From Gammaproteobacteria bacterium (GTDB lineage: Bacteria > Pseudomonadota > Gammaproteobacteria > SZUA-152), in assembly GCA_011051755.1 (NCBI GenBank), contig DRKN01000177.1, positions 1 through 46,097 of the forward strand: a DNA stretch of 46,097 nucleotides, in the 5' to 3' direction. The notes under the pieces were generated by a model. That model saw only the letters and a list, made by a program, of their open reading frames with translations, was not told where the DNA came from and did not search any database. Below, piece after piece: positions 16,950 to 25,560 of this stretch. Every line of letters starts with the position of its first letter. Within the stretch, counting starts at the first letter, position 1. Position numbers and translations under genes: made by a program.

Positions 16950-17344
16950 AGGCCCTTGGTCACCATCAGCAGATAGAACAGCCCGCCACCCAGAACCGCC
17001 AGCAGCTGCCAGTTGCGGGCAATCCAGTTCCAGGTGCCGCGCCTGGCATCGTCTCGCGCCTGTTCGATGTTGAACTCATTGCGCAGGGTCTGAAAATCAC
17101 GTTCAAGCCGCTCGATTCTCGAGAACCCGCGCTGCATGGTGCTGTGCATGGACCGCACTTCGGTCTGATACGATGCGACGCTGTTCAGGGTCTTTGTCAG
17201 GCGCATTTGCTCTTTCACCAGGATGCGGATATCGGCGTTCATCAGGGTTTGCTGTTCCGCCAGTTTCCGCGAGGCGTCCGCCAGCTGTTTGACGGACTCC
17301 TCCAGTGAGGACAGGCGGAATTTGATGGTTTCTGTTTCAGACAT
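16946..17344 (-). CDS. coiled-coil protein with C-terminal membrane anchor, lysis-associated
   Basis: 132 residues from ATG 17344, which has a good ribosome binding site (GAGAGGGCGC); an upstream ATG at 17410 would add 22 residues. Residues 1-105 are a helical coiled coil (FRLSSLEESVKQLADASRKL, MQRGFSRIERLERDFQTLRN), followed by a transmembrane helix WQLLAVLGGGLFYLLMV. The layout is like XhlA-type or spanin-related lysis proteins. It is directly coupled to the endolysin gene, so a lysis role is the most economical reading. Confidence 0.75.
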   Translation of the reverse strand: MSETETIKFRLSSLEESVKQLADASRKLAEQQTLMNADIRILVKEQMRLTKTLNSVASYQTEVRSMHSTMQRGFSRIERLERDFQTLRNEFNIEQARDDARRGTWNWIARNWQLLAVLGGGLFYLLMVTKGL

Positions 17345-17414
17345 GCGCCCTCTCACACGCCCATACGCGGGTTCATCATCGGTTGGAAAAACGCCGTTGA
17401 CCACGGCCATGGCA

Positions 17415-17651
17415 TCACCCTGACTTGGATTTGACGTAGCTCACCGCCAGCTCGATGAGAAAGTTCAGCGTGGAGGTTCCCATGTCGGCAAACAGCTCTT
17501 TCGCCATCTCCCAGGCCTGCTCCCGCTTCTCGTCGCTGGGGATGTCCACGTCCATCAGGCGCTCGACAATCTCGCGCAGCTGGTCCAGCGCGCCGTTATC
17601 GACCCACAGGCGGACAATCCGCCATACCGCACTCATTACCAGATATTGCAT
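17415..17651 (-). CDS. small helical phage protein in the lysis group
   Basis: 78 residues: MQYLVMSAVWRIVRLWVDNG, acidic centre RLMDVDIPSDEKREQAWEMA, then FLIELAVSYVKSKSG. Helical and amphipathic, no clear membrane anchor. Ribosome binding site AGAGG lies just upstream. Unknown function. Confidence 0.7.
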   Translation of the reverse strand: MQYLVMSAVWRIVRLWVDNGALDQLREIVERLMDVDIPSDEKREQAWEMAKELFADMGTSTLNFLIELAVSYVKSKSG

Positions 17652-17660
17652 ATCAACCTC

Positions 17661-18035
17661 TCAAAATGTTGGCAGATGCAGTGCCCGCTTGAGCATCACC
17701 GCGAACTCTGCCCGGGTAACCGATTCGTCAGGGCAGAAATTGCCGCCCCCGCATCCGCTGGAAATGCCGAGCGTGCCAATGGTGGTTATCGCATCGAACG
17801 CCCAATGCCCGGCGGGCACGTCGTCAAACCGCTTGGCATTGCTGAATTTGTCAACACAGTGGGCGGGTATCAGGATGCGCATGTTGCCGGCGGAATCCTG
17901 CTGGAATGACATGACTTCGCACTCATAGACCACGGAGCCATCATCCAGGTAGATGATTCCCGCCGGCGTGCCGGTAACATCGGCAGAAACGATGCCGGAG
18001 AACATCAGCATTGCCGCAACAAAAACCCGAATCAT
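17661..18035 (-). CDS. exported protein with an S-layer-homology domain
   Basis: 124 residues from ATG 18035 (ribosome binding site GGAGGTGGTGGAGTG). Signal peptide MIRVFVAAMLMFSGIVSA, then a short beta part and an SLH-like domain in the last 55 residues (DDVPAGHWAFDAITTIGTLG, PDESVTRAEFAVMLKRAL). SLH domains bind cell-wall polymers. In a phage lysis block it might help position lysis factors at the envelope, but no such phage protein is known to me. Overlaps the upstream lipoprotein gene by 1 bp. Confidence 0.78.
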   Translation of the reverse strand: MIRVFVAAMLMFSGIVSADVTGTPAGIIYLDDGSVVYECEVMSFQQDSAGNMRILIPAHCVDKFSNAKRFDDVPAGHWAFDAITTIGTLGISSGCGGGNFCPDESVTRAEFAVMLKRALHLPTF

Positions 18036-18274
18036 CACTCCACCACCTCCCGGCATGTAATCCTGATTTGCGCGCCGTCCAGGGTCAGCATCCACGCTTC
18101 GAACAACGACAGGCTACCGACCGGAAGCGCTCTCGTCTGCGCGTCCAGCGGCGCCGGGTACGCTACGCAGTCCAACCGGCTTGCGGGTGAGAATGCGCAG
18201 GACGATGTTTGCAGCAGCAACCCCAGCAACAGCCAGGGCCGCCACTTCATCCTCTGTAAGCGTGAGCGCATCAT
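18035..18274 (-). CDS. small lipoprotein, Rz1-like outer-membrane spanin candidate
   Basis: 79 residues. LLLGLLLQTSSC is a lipoprotein signal with Cys26 as the lipidated residue; the mature part of about 53 residues is exported to the periplasm. Starts within the 3' part of the holin gene in a different frame, as Rz1 is nested in lambda Rz. A shorter start at the internal ATG 18250 is possible. It is not Pro-rich like Rz1, so the identification is by architecture only. Confidence 0.68.
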   Translation of the reverse strand: MMRSRLQRMKWRPWLLLGLLLQTSSCAFSPASRLDCVAYPAPLDAQTRALPVGSLSLFEAWMLTLDGAQIRITCREVVE

Positions 18275-18419
18275 TGCCTGTCACCGCGTAGGCGATACTG
18301 CCCGCCAGGGCCAGCAGGTTGGCCCAGATGGTCTTGGACAGATACCAGCCCTTGACCTGCAGTCCGGCTACTGCCTCGGACACCCGGGGCAGCAGCCTTA
18401 CCAGTTCCAGCAGGCGCAT
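18114..18419 (-). CDS. holin-like membrane protein
   Basis: 101 residues. Two hydrophobic helices: TIWANLLALAGSIAYAVTG and VAALAVAGVAAANIVLRIL, with charged ends. The pattern WYLSKTIWANLLALAGSIAY, then NIVLRILTRKPV, occurs in phage holin-type proteins. It would form holes in the inner membrane at the end of infection. The TAATG overlap with the 55-aa gene shows translational coupling. Confidence 0.8.
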   Translation of the reverse strand: MRLLELVRLLPRVSEAVAGLQVKGWYLSKTIWANLLALAGSIAYAVTGNDALTLTEDEVAALAVAGVAAANIVLRILTRKPVGLRSVPGAAGRADESASGR

Positions 18420-18586
18420 TACTTGCTGTCACCGCCTTTTTTGGGCTTGTCGGCGGGAACCGCATAGCCCGCCCTGATGAGGCGGTTGGCCTCGGCATCG
18501 CCCACGTCCACGACGGCGCCCTTTTTGTGCTTTTTCACCTTGCCTTTTTCCGTCGTTTCATAGGCCACGTTGAGTTTGATTTTCAT
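18419..18586 (-). CDS. small basic phage protein
   Basis: 55 residues from ATG 18586 with ribosome binding site GAGGAGATACATC: MKIKLNVAYETTEKGKVKKH, VVDVGDAEANRLIRAGYAV, Lys-rich tail. It looks like the small proteins found after capsid decoration genes in lambda-like phages. Stop and next start overlap (TAATG). Unknown role. Confidence 0.78.
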   Translation of the reverse strand: MKIKLNVAYETTEKGKVKKHKKGAVVDVGDAEANRLIRAGYAVPADKPKKGGDSK

Positions 18587-18597
18587 GATGTATCTCC

Positions 18598-18921
18598 TCA
18601 GCCGTTCAGCTTGATTTTGACGGTGGCATCGGCGGCGGCCGCATCCTCGAACACGTACCCGGCATAGGGGTTGGTGTTCGTGTCATCGATGTTGCCGGCA
18701 GTCGCATCCCAATACGCCAGGGCGCCCTGGGAAAGGGCGACCGCGGTGTCCTTGGGCAGCTCGAATACGCCGGACACCTGAACGGGCCCGGTTTCGCCAT
18801 TGGCAATATCGTTGAGCGCGACGCCCACCCGCGCCCCGACAACGACCACATCACCGGAGCTGATGTCGGCAGAGGCGGTGTAATCCATCACCTCGCCGGG
18901 TTGAATGTAATTGGTAGCCAT
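18598..18921 (-). CDS. DUF2190-type head decoration protein
   Basis: 107 residues. MATNYIQPGEVMDYTASADI, SSGDVVVVGARVGVALNDIA and SGVFELPKDTAVALSQGALA, with AYWDATAGNI, match the DUF2190 family of capsid decoration/stabilisation proteins (trimeric spike-like beta proteins). It follows the capsid gene by 28 bp and has ribosome binding site GAGGAACAGCAA. Confidence 0.88.
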   Translation of the reverse strand: MATNYIQPGEVMDYTASADISSGDVVVVGARVGVALNDIANGETGPVQVSGVFELPKDTAVALSQGALAYWDATAGNIDDTNTNPYAGYVFEDAAAADATVKIKLNG

Positions 18922-18949
18922 TTGCTGTTCCTCTCGTTTCAGTTACCGG

Positions 18950-20980
18950 TTACGCGCCGGGGTTCTTGGCCAGTGTGCGGAAGTCCAGCGCCTTTACGGC
19001 GGCGTCCATCCGTACCTTGAATTCCGCGCCATCCACGGTCCAGCCCTGCTGCTGTTCCAGATAGGGCATGTCATTGCCGTCCAGGTACGCCACTTCGATG
19101 ACGTCGTGCATGCCGGCGGCTGCCGCGCCATACCAGGCCGTGGCGCTGTCGGCGTCGAGACGGGCGTCGGCAATCACGTCGAAGGTGCCGCGCACGCTGT
19201 TGGGGATGGTCTTGTCTTCGTTGCCGCCGACCTTGAACTCGGATTCCGCCACGACCTTGGCCGTGCCCTCGAGGGCCACGGGAACGATGAGATGCGCCAG
19301 GCGGATGTTGAGCGCAGTGGCCCCCTTGGCGGTGCTGTCCTTCTGGGTCGCCATGGCCACGCGCATCTTGTCCACCGTCTCGGTCATGATGCTGGCCCCG
19401 GTAAGCAGGTTCTTGTGGTTGGCATGGAACAGCGCGGTGCCGTCGCTCATGGCCGGATTGCTGGTGAGCACGGCATATACCAGGTCACCCACGGTGCGGA
19501 TGGCCGCGCGGCCCATCTTGGCCGGGATGCGGGTGAAGGCGCCCAGGTCATCGTTGATGATGGCCTGACGGGTAATGCTGAACAGGCTGCCATAGGTGGC
19601 CAGCTGGATGGTTTCACCACGGTCGCCGACGGTGGCATACCTGTATTCCGCGCCTTCGCGCACCTGCTGCAGGGAGGGGAAGCTGTTGAGGTCAACGCGG
19701 CTTGCCGGCTTGAAGTCGGGAAGCTCGCCCTTGTTCGTCCAGGACTGGAAGGTTTCCTCGGCCTCGTCGTACCCCTTCAGCATGGCCTTCTCGGCTACGT
19801 TGGACAGCAGGTTGCCGAAGTCGCCACTGGTGTGCGTCAGGGCGGCGGCAACGCGGTCCATCTTGTTCATGCGCTCAGGGGATTTGCCGTGCATGGACAG
19901 CACCTTGCCCGCCATTTCGAGCAGCGTCAGGCCGCGGAATTCGTTGGAGGCGTCTTCACGCTTCTCCAGGCCGGCCCTGGCAGACAGGGCGGCCACGGCG
20001 CCGATGCGGAACTTGTCTTCGGCGCTTTCGCCGGCCGTGGCCGGGGGCATGCCGGCAATGGGCTCCGCGCCTTCAGCCAGCTTTTCCAGGATCCGCGCCT
20101 GCGCATCCTGCGGCGTGATGTCGGGATCGTCCAGGCAGGCATTGAGCAAATCGCTCATGCCATCGTGCTGCATGAATGCGGGCTTGAACAGCGCGCGAAC
20201 ATCGTCACGGCGCTGCTTTTCGGCAGCCAGGGCCTCTTTCCTGGCCTTGGCCTCGATTTCGGCGGTTTTTTCAGCCGCCTGTTGTGTCTTGTCAGACATT
20301 GGCTTTTCCTCTTTGGGATTGGCGGCGGCTGTTGCCGCCTGTTCATCACGCGCAGCTCGCGTTGCGGCTGCAGTTGGAATCTTGAATCGGGTCTTGTTCA
20401 GGCTGGCGGCCATGTCCAGGTCGCTGGCCTCGTCAATCTGGTCGATGAGGTTTTCCGCCAGCGCTTCTTCGGCGGTGTACCAGTGGTCCTCGCCATCGGT
20501 GAGCAGAGCCAGCATCTCCTCCGCCGGCTTTCCGGTCTTTCTCGCATAGCTTGTGGCCATGGCTTCGGCGTGCTTGTCCAGCACGTCGGCGTATTCACGC
20601 ATCTCCTTGGCGTTGCCGTAGATGCCGGCCCAGGGCGCGTGGATCATCATCATGGCGTTCTCTGCCATGCTCACGGTATCGCCGGCCATGGCAATCAGCG
20701 AGGCGATGGACACGGCCATGCCATCGATGATGACCTCGGTATCAGCGGCATGGCGCCGGATGGCGTTGTGGATGGCAATGCCGTCCTTCACGCTGCCGCC
20801 ATAGCTGTTGATGCGAACAATCAGGTTCTGCACATCCAGTTCCTGCAGTTCCTTCACGAAAGTCTGCGCGTCCACGGTCTCCGTCCACCAGCTTTCGCCG
20901 ATATCGCCGTAGATGAGCACTTCCGCCGTGCCCTTCCCTGCGTTCCTGATCTCCCAGTATTTATGCGGTTTGGTTGTCAT
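18950..20980 (-). CDS. prohead protease-scaffold-major capsid fusion protein
   Basis: 676 residues from ATG 20980. Residues 1-200 are a ClpP/S14-like serine protease with Ser91 in GMAVSIASLIAMAG and His114 in MMMIHAPW. Residues 230-300 are a Lys/Glu/Ala-rich helical linker (DKTQQAAEKTAEIEAKARKE), acting as scaffold. Residues 330-676 are a major capsid domain of Mu gpT/HK97 type (LTHTSGDFGNLLSNVAEKAM, RQAIINDDLGAFTRIPAKMG). It presumably releases the capsid protein by self-cleavage during head assembly. Such fusions occur in some lambda- and Mu-like phages. The start overlaps the portal gene end by 20 bp. Confidence 0.92.
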   Translation of the reverse strand: MTTKPHKYWEIRNAGKGTAEVLIYGDIGESWWTETVDAQTFVKELQELDVQNLIVRINSYGGSVKDGIAIHNAIRRHAADTEVIIDGMAVSIASLIAMAGDTVSMAENAMMMIHAPWAGIYGNAKEMREYADVLDKHAEAMATSYARKTGKPAEEMLALLTDGEDHWYTAEEALAENLIDQIDEASDLDMAASLNKTRFKIPTAAATRAARDEQAATAAANPKEEKPMSDKTQQAAEKTAEIEAKARKEALAAEKQRRDDVRALFKPAFMQHDGMSDLLNACLDDPDITPQDAQARILEKLAEGAEPIAGMPPATAGESAEDKFRIGAVAALSARAGLEKREDASNEFRGLTLLEMAGKVLSMHGKSPERMNKMDRVAAALTHTSGDFGNLLSNVAEKAMLKGYDEAEETFQSWTNKGELPDFKPASRVDLNSFPSLQQVREGAEYRYATVGDRGETIQLATYGSLFSITRQAIINDDLGAFTRIPAKMGRAAIRTVGDLVYAVLTSNPAMSDGTALFHANHKNLLTGASIMTETVDKMRVAMATQKDSTAKGATALNIRLAHLIVPVALEGTAKVVAESEFKVGGNEDKTIPNSVRGTFDVIADARLDADSATAWYGAAAAGMHDVIEVAYLDGNDMPYLEQQQGWTVDGAEFKVRMDAAVKALDFRTLAKNPGA

Positions 20981-22460
20981 TGCCTTGTTCCTGTTTGGTG
21001 TTTGCTCCGGCCTTTCCGAACGACAGCCCAACGCCGGCCTCTTGCGCTTTTTTGCGCCAGTTGGCCTCCTGCTTGAGGGTTTCGCTGGGATTGCCGCCAC
21101 GGCGCCGGATGATTTCCGGGCCTGAGATGTAGCCTGCCGCTTCCAGGGTGGTGAATGCGTCCGCTTCTTTTTTGGGGTCTATCCACGGCATGGCAGGCGT
21201 CACGAACATGGCGTCATCCAGCGTTTCCCAGTCGATGTCATCCGGAATGTCCAGCAGGCCGGCCGCATGAGCGGCGGCGACGAAATGACGCCAGACCGGC
21301 TGAACGAACCCGCTGATAAAATCCGACGAGAGCACGGCGTAATTGACCCATTGCTCAACCATCTCCTGGCGTTGCGCGGAATAGGTGCCGTTGTAGTCTT
21401 TCGACATGGACGAGTAAGAAACACCGACACCCGCCGACGCTGCCCGTATTTGGCCGGTTCTGAAACTCTCCACGTTGGGGTTTGGCCGGTTGGTGTCGAT
21501 GGTTTCGATGGATTCGCCCGGCAGCAGGTCATCGAAAATCATGCCGGGCCTGAACTTCATGTTACGCGGAACGGTATTGCCGTTCTCGTCGAACACGGGC
21601 TTGTATTCGTCCGGCGAACCCTTCTTGATGACTGCCGCCATGCTGGCGGCCACCTTGGCGGCAATGCGCTCGGACTCCTCGTAGTCCTTGATGTCATCGA
21701 GCCGGGTCATGATGCTGGCGAATTCGGACACGCCACGCAGCTGCCCGAGGCGATCCACCAGCGCCAGGCGCAGCATGCGGCTCGCGGGCACGGACTTCAG
21801 GTCCTGCCGGCGAACGAAAACCCCGCTGTCGCCCGGGTGCTGCTTGAATACCCAGTAGTTGACCGGCCTGCCCCAGGCGTTGACCTCGATTCCGTTTCGG
21901 ATGCGCTTGCCCGTATCGCTGTAATCCATGGGCAGGTAATCGGATTCCAGCAGTTCGAGCGACAACGGCACGCGGGTGCCATGGTTGAGCTTTCGCACAG
22001 GCCCGGCCAGCACCTGGGACAGCACTTCCCCGTCACGGTACCATGACAGCGCCACCATGCGCTGTGCCCGCGCCCAGCTCATCTGGCCCGTGACTTCCGG
22101 CAGGAGACTCCAGTCGCGGTACAAATCGAGCAGCTGCTTGGCCAGGGGCTCGATAATTTCTCCGTCTCTGTTGAGCGGCTGCGGCTCTACGCCGATACCG
22201 TTGGGCCCAACCGTGTTGTTGACCAGAATACGCAGGGCGCCGCGCGCCACATCGTGATTGCGGTGCAGGTAGCGCGCATAGTTTCTCAGTTGCACGGCAC
22301 TGCGTTCCGCCAGTGTCGTTCCAGAGCTTGAGTCATTGCGGTTTTTTCTGAGGCGGCCAGGCTTGGCCGCATCGTATTGGGCCAGGAGCGCGTAATATTG
22401 CCGCCGGCGAAACGCCCAGCGCGGAGAAATGGCGGCGATGGCGCGGTCCACGATGCTCAC
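20961..22460 (-). CDS. portal protein, lambda gpB family
   Basis: 499 residues. The dodecameric ring at the unique capsid vertex through which DNA is pumped. Family signatures: LRNYARYLHRNHDVARGALR, NNTVGPNGIGVEPQP, a central GVSEFASIMTRLDDIKDYEE, and GVGVSYSSMSKDYNGTYSAQ. Full length. Overlaps the gpW-like gene by 4 bp. Confidence 0.96.
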   Translation of the reverse strand: MSIVDRAIAAISPRWAFRRRQYYALLAQYDAAKPGRLRKNRNDSSSGTTLAERSAVQLRNYARYLHRNHDVARGALRILVNNTVGPNGIGVEPQPLNRDGEIIEPLAKQLLDLYRDWSLLPEVTGQMSWARAQRMVALSWYRDGEVLSQVLAGPVRKLNHGTRVPLSLELLESDYLPMDYSDTGKRIRNGIEVNAWGRPVNYWVFKQHPGDSGVFVRRQDLKSVPASRMLRLALVDRLGQLRGVSEFASIMTRLDDIKDYEESERIAAKVAASMAAVIKKGSPDEYKPVFDENGNTVPRNMKFRPGMIFDDLLPGESIETIDTNRPNPNVESFRTGQIRAASAGVGVSYSSMSKDYNGTYSAQRQEMVEQWVNYAVLSSDFISGFVQPVWRHFVAAAHAAGLLDIPDDIDWETLDDAMFVTPAMPWIDPKKEADAFTTLEAAGYISGPEIIRRRGGNPSETLKQEANWRKKAQEAGVGLSFGKAGANTKQEQGNDNQTA

Positions 22461-22657
22461 TCCGTGAAATCCGCCAGTTGGTGCCGGATACTCCCGGATT
22501 GAGAAGAGGACCGCAATGCGAGAATGATGCGGCGCTCCGCCTGCATCAGCTCTTCCATGCTGCGGTATGTGACCAGCTTTCCATTCACGCGGACGGTCAG
22601 CTCGCCGTTGGCGATGGCCGCCTGAATGTTGTCAAGGTCTGTCTGGGTAAATGCCAT
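22457..22657 (-). CDS. gpW-like head-tail connector
   Basis: 66 residues: MAFTQTDLDNIQAAIANGEL, TVRVNGKLVTYRSMEELMQA. The pattern 'L..I..AIA.GEL.V..NGK.V.YRS..EL' defines the gpW family, which completes the portal vertex. Sits just before the portal gene as in lambda. Confidence 0.9.
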   Translation of the reverse strand: MAFTQTDLDNIQAAIANGELTVRVNGKLVTYRSMEELMQAERRIILALRSSSQSGSIRHQLADFTE

Positions 22658-22704
22658 GCTGGAAGTTATACATGGCGATTTGTGACATTTTTACCGAAAA
22701 CGTG

Positions 22705-23001
22705 TCACTTTTTTTCCTGGCACAGGATCCGCCTGACCTGGCGTTCTGTGATGCCGTATTTTTTGGCCAGTTCAGCGTGGTTCGCCCCGTTGAACGATTC
22801 TCGAATGTCGCGGTTTCGAACATGGGTTTTGAGCTTTTTCGATGACGGGATGTACACCTCAGACGCCCCGTATTCCTCGCACAGACACTGCAGAATGTCG
22901 TCCGCAATGGGAACGGCAAGATGCTCATGCATGCCGGTTGCCGTTCTGACAGCCCGCACCAGCCGGGCTTTGAGATTTACAACAGCATCGGTTTCGCTCA
23001 T
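22705..23001 (-). CDS. Mor-family transcription activator
   Basis: 98 residues from ATG 23001 (ATGA overlap with terL). The central part PIADDILQCLCEEYGASEVY IPSS and the C-terminal HAELAKKYGITERQVRRIL helix-turn-helix match the Mor/C family of Mu, activators of middle and late promoters that bind dyads near -40 to -50. Mu Mor is 129 residues; this one is somewhat shorter but complete in the key parts. Finding it between terL and gpW, with no Mu transposase anywhere, is unusual. Possible targets: the 2492-2531 palindrome promoter. Confidence 0.85.
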   Translation of the reverse strand: MSETDAVVNLKARLVRAVRTATGMHEHLAVPIADDILQCLCEEYGASEVYIPSSKKLKTHVRNRDIRESFNGANHAELAKKYGITERQVRRILCQEKK

Positions 23002-24848
23002 AGCGCCCAATCCTCCGATCCGAATCCAGAATCCTGTGACGGGTTGCTTACCGCCACCGGTTTTTGCGCCGATGTTTTCTTGCTTTTGCGCTGCCTCTCC
23101 AGCAGGGTGAAATCAGGGTTCCCAAGCCGCAGCGCCGCCAGGGAGTAAACCTTGCAGTCCAGCGCTTCGTTCCGCGCCCGGGTCTGCACCCACTCCTGGA
23201 ACGGTCGCCCGCCGCGCACCTTTGTGACCAGTTTCTCCGCCGCCAGCTGGGCGAAATACTCGTCGTCAAAAGCGGGGGTCCGCGAGAAATGGATGTACTG
23301 CGGGCCGGGTTCGATGATTTTCAGCCGCGCATAGAGCAGCGCCTTTCCCTGATCCACACCCAACGGCTCCACCGGGTTGCCTTTTTTGCGCCGCCGGCGC
23401 AGGCGCTGACGGCGGCGGCGTTCGTCCTCCACCAGCGGCCGCCCCATGCCGGTAACACCCTTCACCGGGATGGCCCAGCTCCGGTTTTCGCAGAATGAAT
23501 ACACCATGGAGGTGTTGTAGCCTGAGTCGATGCAGGCCAGATTGATGTGGTATTCACTCAGCTCATCTTCCAGGGCGTCCCACACGTCCTGCAGGGCGGT
23601 ATCGCCTGGAATGATGAGGTGGTCGATGGTCCAGTTTTCCTCTCCATGCGACCAGCCGTCGATGGTGACCTCCAGGCGGTCTTTCTGTACGTCAACCCCG
23701 GCGGTGACATAGAGCCAGGGGGCATTGTCTCCGTAGTCCTCAAGGCGCGTTATCAGCGCCATGTCATCGATGGTTTCGCCCTGCTCTTCCCAGGTTTCGC
23801 CAAGCGTGGTGTTAATGAAGCGCTTGAGGCTGGCGGTATCGCCCTGGGAGGCTTCCCATTGCTGCCATATTTCCCGCCAAGTGAAGCCCAGGCCAATGGG
23901 TGAGTACAGGCCATTGAGGTGGTAGCCGCGCACCTTGCGCTCTGGATGCCTGGCGATCCAGCGCCCCTTGGCAAGCATTTCAGGCTTGTGGTGCTCGTCG
24001 ATGCGGGCGCCGCATTCGCGGCAGGCGTAGAACACATCTCCCGTGGCCTTGACGTGTATCAGCCCGTAGCTGCCATCCGCATGCTTCCAGCGCAATACCT
24101 GGTATTCGCCACAATGGGGACAGGGCACATGGTATTCGCGCATGTCCGACTGGTTGTATTCCAGTTCGATGCGCGAGCCACCCTTGACCGTTGGCGTGGA
24201 AACCATGAGCAGCTTGCGCCGCGGGAATGCCTTGGTGCGCTCATCGATGAGGCCTATGGGGTCGCCTTCTTCACCCACTTCCCATGGAAACCGGTCAACC
24301 TCATCCAGCAGCACGTTTCGAATCGGCATGGAGGCCAGTGAGGCCGGGCTGTTCGCGCCGGAGATGACCATGAAGCCGCCCGGAAATTCCTTGATGTCTT
24401 CGGAATTGGCGGCGTCGCGGCTGGCGTAGGCATCGATGATTTCGGACAGGACCGGGGTTTCGCGCAGCAGGGGGTTGAGCCGCTGGCGCACCCAGCGCTT
24501 GCGCACCTCCAGCGTGGGCAGCACCACCAAAGTGGGCGCGGGGGCGTGTTCGGTGATGTAGCCTAGCCAATTCAGGCCCGCTTCGGTTTTCCCGATTTGG
24601 CTGGAAAACATCATCACCACCCGCTGCACCGGGCTGGTGACAGACAGGCAATCCATGATTTCCCGCAGGTATGGCGTGCGGGATGTCTTCCACCGGCCCG
24701 GCTCAGAGCTGCCCTTGCTGGAGAGGATGCGGTACTGGTCTGCCCAGTCAGACACCCTGGTGACAGGGCGCGGCCTGACGGATTGGGCCAGGCGCTGGTA
24801 CATCCAACCGATATCAGATTGCACAAATTCCATGTCAAAGCCAGCCAT
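22998..24848 (-). CDS. terminase large subunit, GpA family
   Basis: 616 residues from ATG 24848 (or ATG 24833). Motor and nuclease that cuts and packages phage DNA. The N-terminal half is the ATPase: SSQIGKTEAGLNWLG (Walker A variant) and NVLLDEVDRF (Walker B). The C-terminal half is the nuclease: VTAGVDVQKDRLEVTIDGW and NLACIDSGYNTSMVYSF. Family markers near the start are VSDWADQYRILSSKGSSEPG and YLREIMDCLS. A zinc-finger-like CPHCGEYQ and CRECGARID pair is present. Its start overlaps the end of the cysH-like gene by 14 bp, so it is translated behind the CRISPR-like genes. Confidence 0.96.
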   Translation of the reverse strand: MAGFDMEFVQSDIGWMYQRLAQSVRPRPVTRVSDWADQYRILSSKGSSEPGRWKTSRTPYLREIMDCLSVTSPVQRVVMMFSSQIGKTEAGLNWLGYITEHAPAPTLVVLPTLEVRKRWVRQRLNPLLRETPVLSEIIDAYASRDAANSEDIKEFPGGFMVISGANSPASLASMPIRNVLLDEVDRFPWEVGEEGDPIGLIDERTKAFPRRKLLMVSTPTVKGGSRIELEYNQSDMREYHVPCPHCGEYQVLRWKHADGSYGLIHVKATGDVFYACRECGARIDEHHKPEMLAKGRWIARHPERKVRGYHLNGLYSPIGLGFTWREIWQQWEASQGDTASLKRFINTTLGETWEEQGETIDDMALITRLEDYGDNAPWLYVTAGVDVQKDRLEVTIDGWSHGEENWTIDHLIIPGDTALQDVWDALEDELSEYHINLACIDSGYNTSMVYSFCENRSWAIPVKGVTGMGRPLVEDERRRRQRLRRRRKKGNPVEPLGVDQGKALLYARLKIIEPGPQYIHFSRTPAFDDEYFAQLAAEKLVTKVRGGRPFQEWVQTRARNEALDCKVYSLAALRLGNPDFTLLERQRKSKKTSAQKPVAVSNPSQDSGFGSEDWAL

Positions 24849-25560
24849 TGTGTTTCGCCAACCGCCAGGCATCTGGGTAGTGCTCGCGCAGGTACTCGAT
24901 GCGCCCGTGCTCCTCGCCTGAGCGACCAATGATGCCGTTGCGAGCCTGCGGGCCCATGCGGTCGTAGATGTCGAGCCAGGGCAGGCCACGGGTGACGATG
25001 TAGGCCCATACATCCCTGGTGGTCCATTTGGCGATGGGCAGATAGGCGCCGCCGCCGTCGGCGTAGTCGTAGGCCTGTCCGCGTTTGGCGATGAGCATGC
25101 GGCGGGGGCCGCTCTCCTCTGCGCGCAGGCCCATGACACGGTGGGTCAGGCCGTGGCGGTTGGCATAGTCGTAGATGGCGCAGAACATCTCATGGTGAAT
25201 GCCGCGCTGATAGGCCTCCACGCTGGCCTGGGTGCGGTCACCGCCCCACTTGTCCCACTCGAAGCGGTGGAAGTTCCAGCCTGCCCGGTCGATCCAGTTG
25301 AGCCACTTCTGCCTGTCGTCCTCGGTCCAGTGCGTTGGCACGCCAGGGTCGATCATGAGGATGGGGATGCCTGGGTGGATGCGGTGACAGAAGTCGGCGA
25401 TCACGGCGCTGTCCTTGCCGGCGGAGAATCCGACGTAGGTGCGGGCCGGGTCGATGGTCTCGATCAGGCGCTGGGTGTCGCGCAGTTTGCGCTGGTAGCC
25501 GGCGGTGGTGGCGTGGGCATGGAACCCGGCCAGTACGACGGGGCTCAGGCGAGTGGCCAT
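24835..25560 (-). CDS. CysH-like protein of a type IV-B CRISPR-type locus
   Basis: 241 residues, PAPS-reductase/ATP-pyrophosphatase superfamily. The PP-loop is SAGKDSAV (Ser46, Lys49, Asp50, Ser51); further markers are HRVMGLRAEESGPRRM and PIAKWTTRDVWAYIVTRGLP. CysH itself reduces PAPS in sulphate assimilation, but a related protein is the standard companion of type IV-B CRISPR loci, where its task is unknown. Here it follows csf1-cas11-csf2-csf3-cas6, overlapping cas6 by 16 bp, and precedes terL. A role in nucleotide or nucleic-acid modification is possible. The alternative, a DndC-like DNA sulphuration enzyme, is less likely since dnd partners are missing. Confidence 0.9.
   Translation of the reverse strand: MATRLSPVVLAGFHAHATTAGYQRKLRDTQRLIETIDPARTYVGFSAGKDSAVIADFCHRIHPGIPILMIDPGVPTHWTEDDRQKWLNWIDRAGWNFHRFEWDKWGGDRTQASVEAYQRGIHHEMFCAIYDYANRHGLTHRVMGLRAEESGPRRMLIAKRGQAYDYADGGGAYLPIAKWTTRDVWAYIVTRGLPWLDIYDRMGPQARNGIIGRSGEEHGRIEYLREHYPDAWRLAKHNGWL

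Noticed and set aside
18911-21076. A 721-codon open frame on the plus strand opposite the capsid gene
   Set aside because: It mirrors the high-GC protease-capsid gene, is rich in His, Gly and Arg, and has no recognisable domain or ribosome binding site.
22705-23001. The Mor-like gene as a sign of a Mu-like transposable phage
   Set aside because: There are no MuA/MuB-type transposition genes, and the ends are defined by a tRNA att repeat and a tyrosine integrase.
24835-25560. CysH-like protein as part of a Dnd phosphorothioation or sulphate assimilation cluster
   Set aside because: No DndA, B, D, E or cys genes nearby; the neighbours are csf/cas genes.
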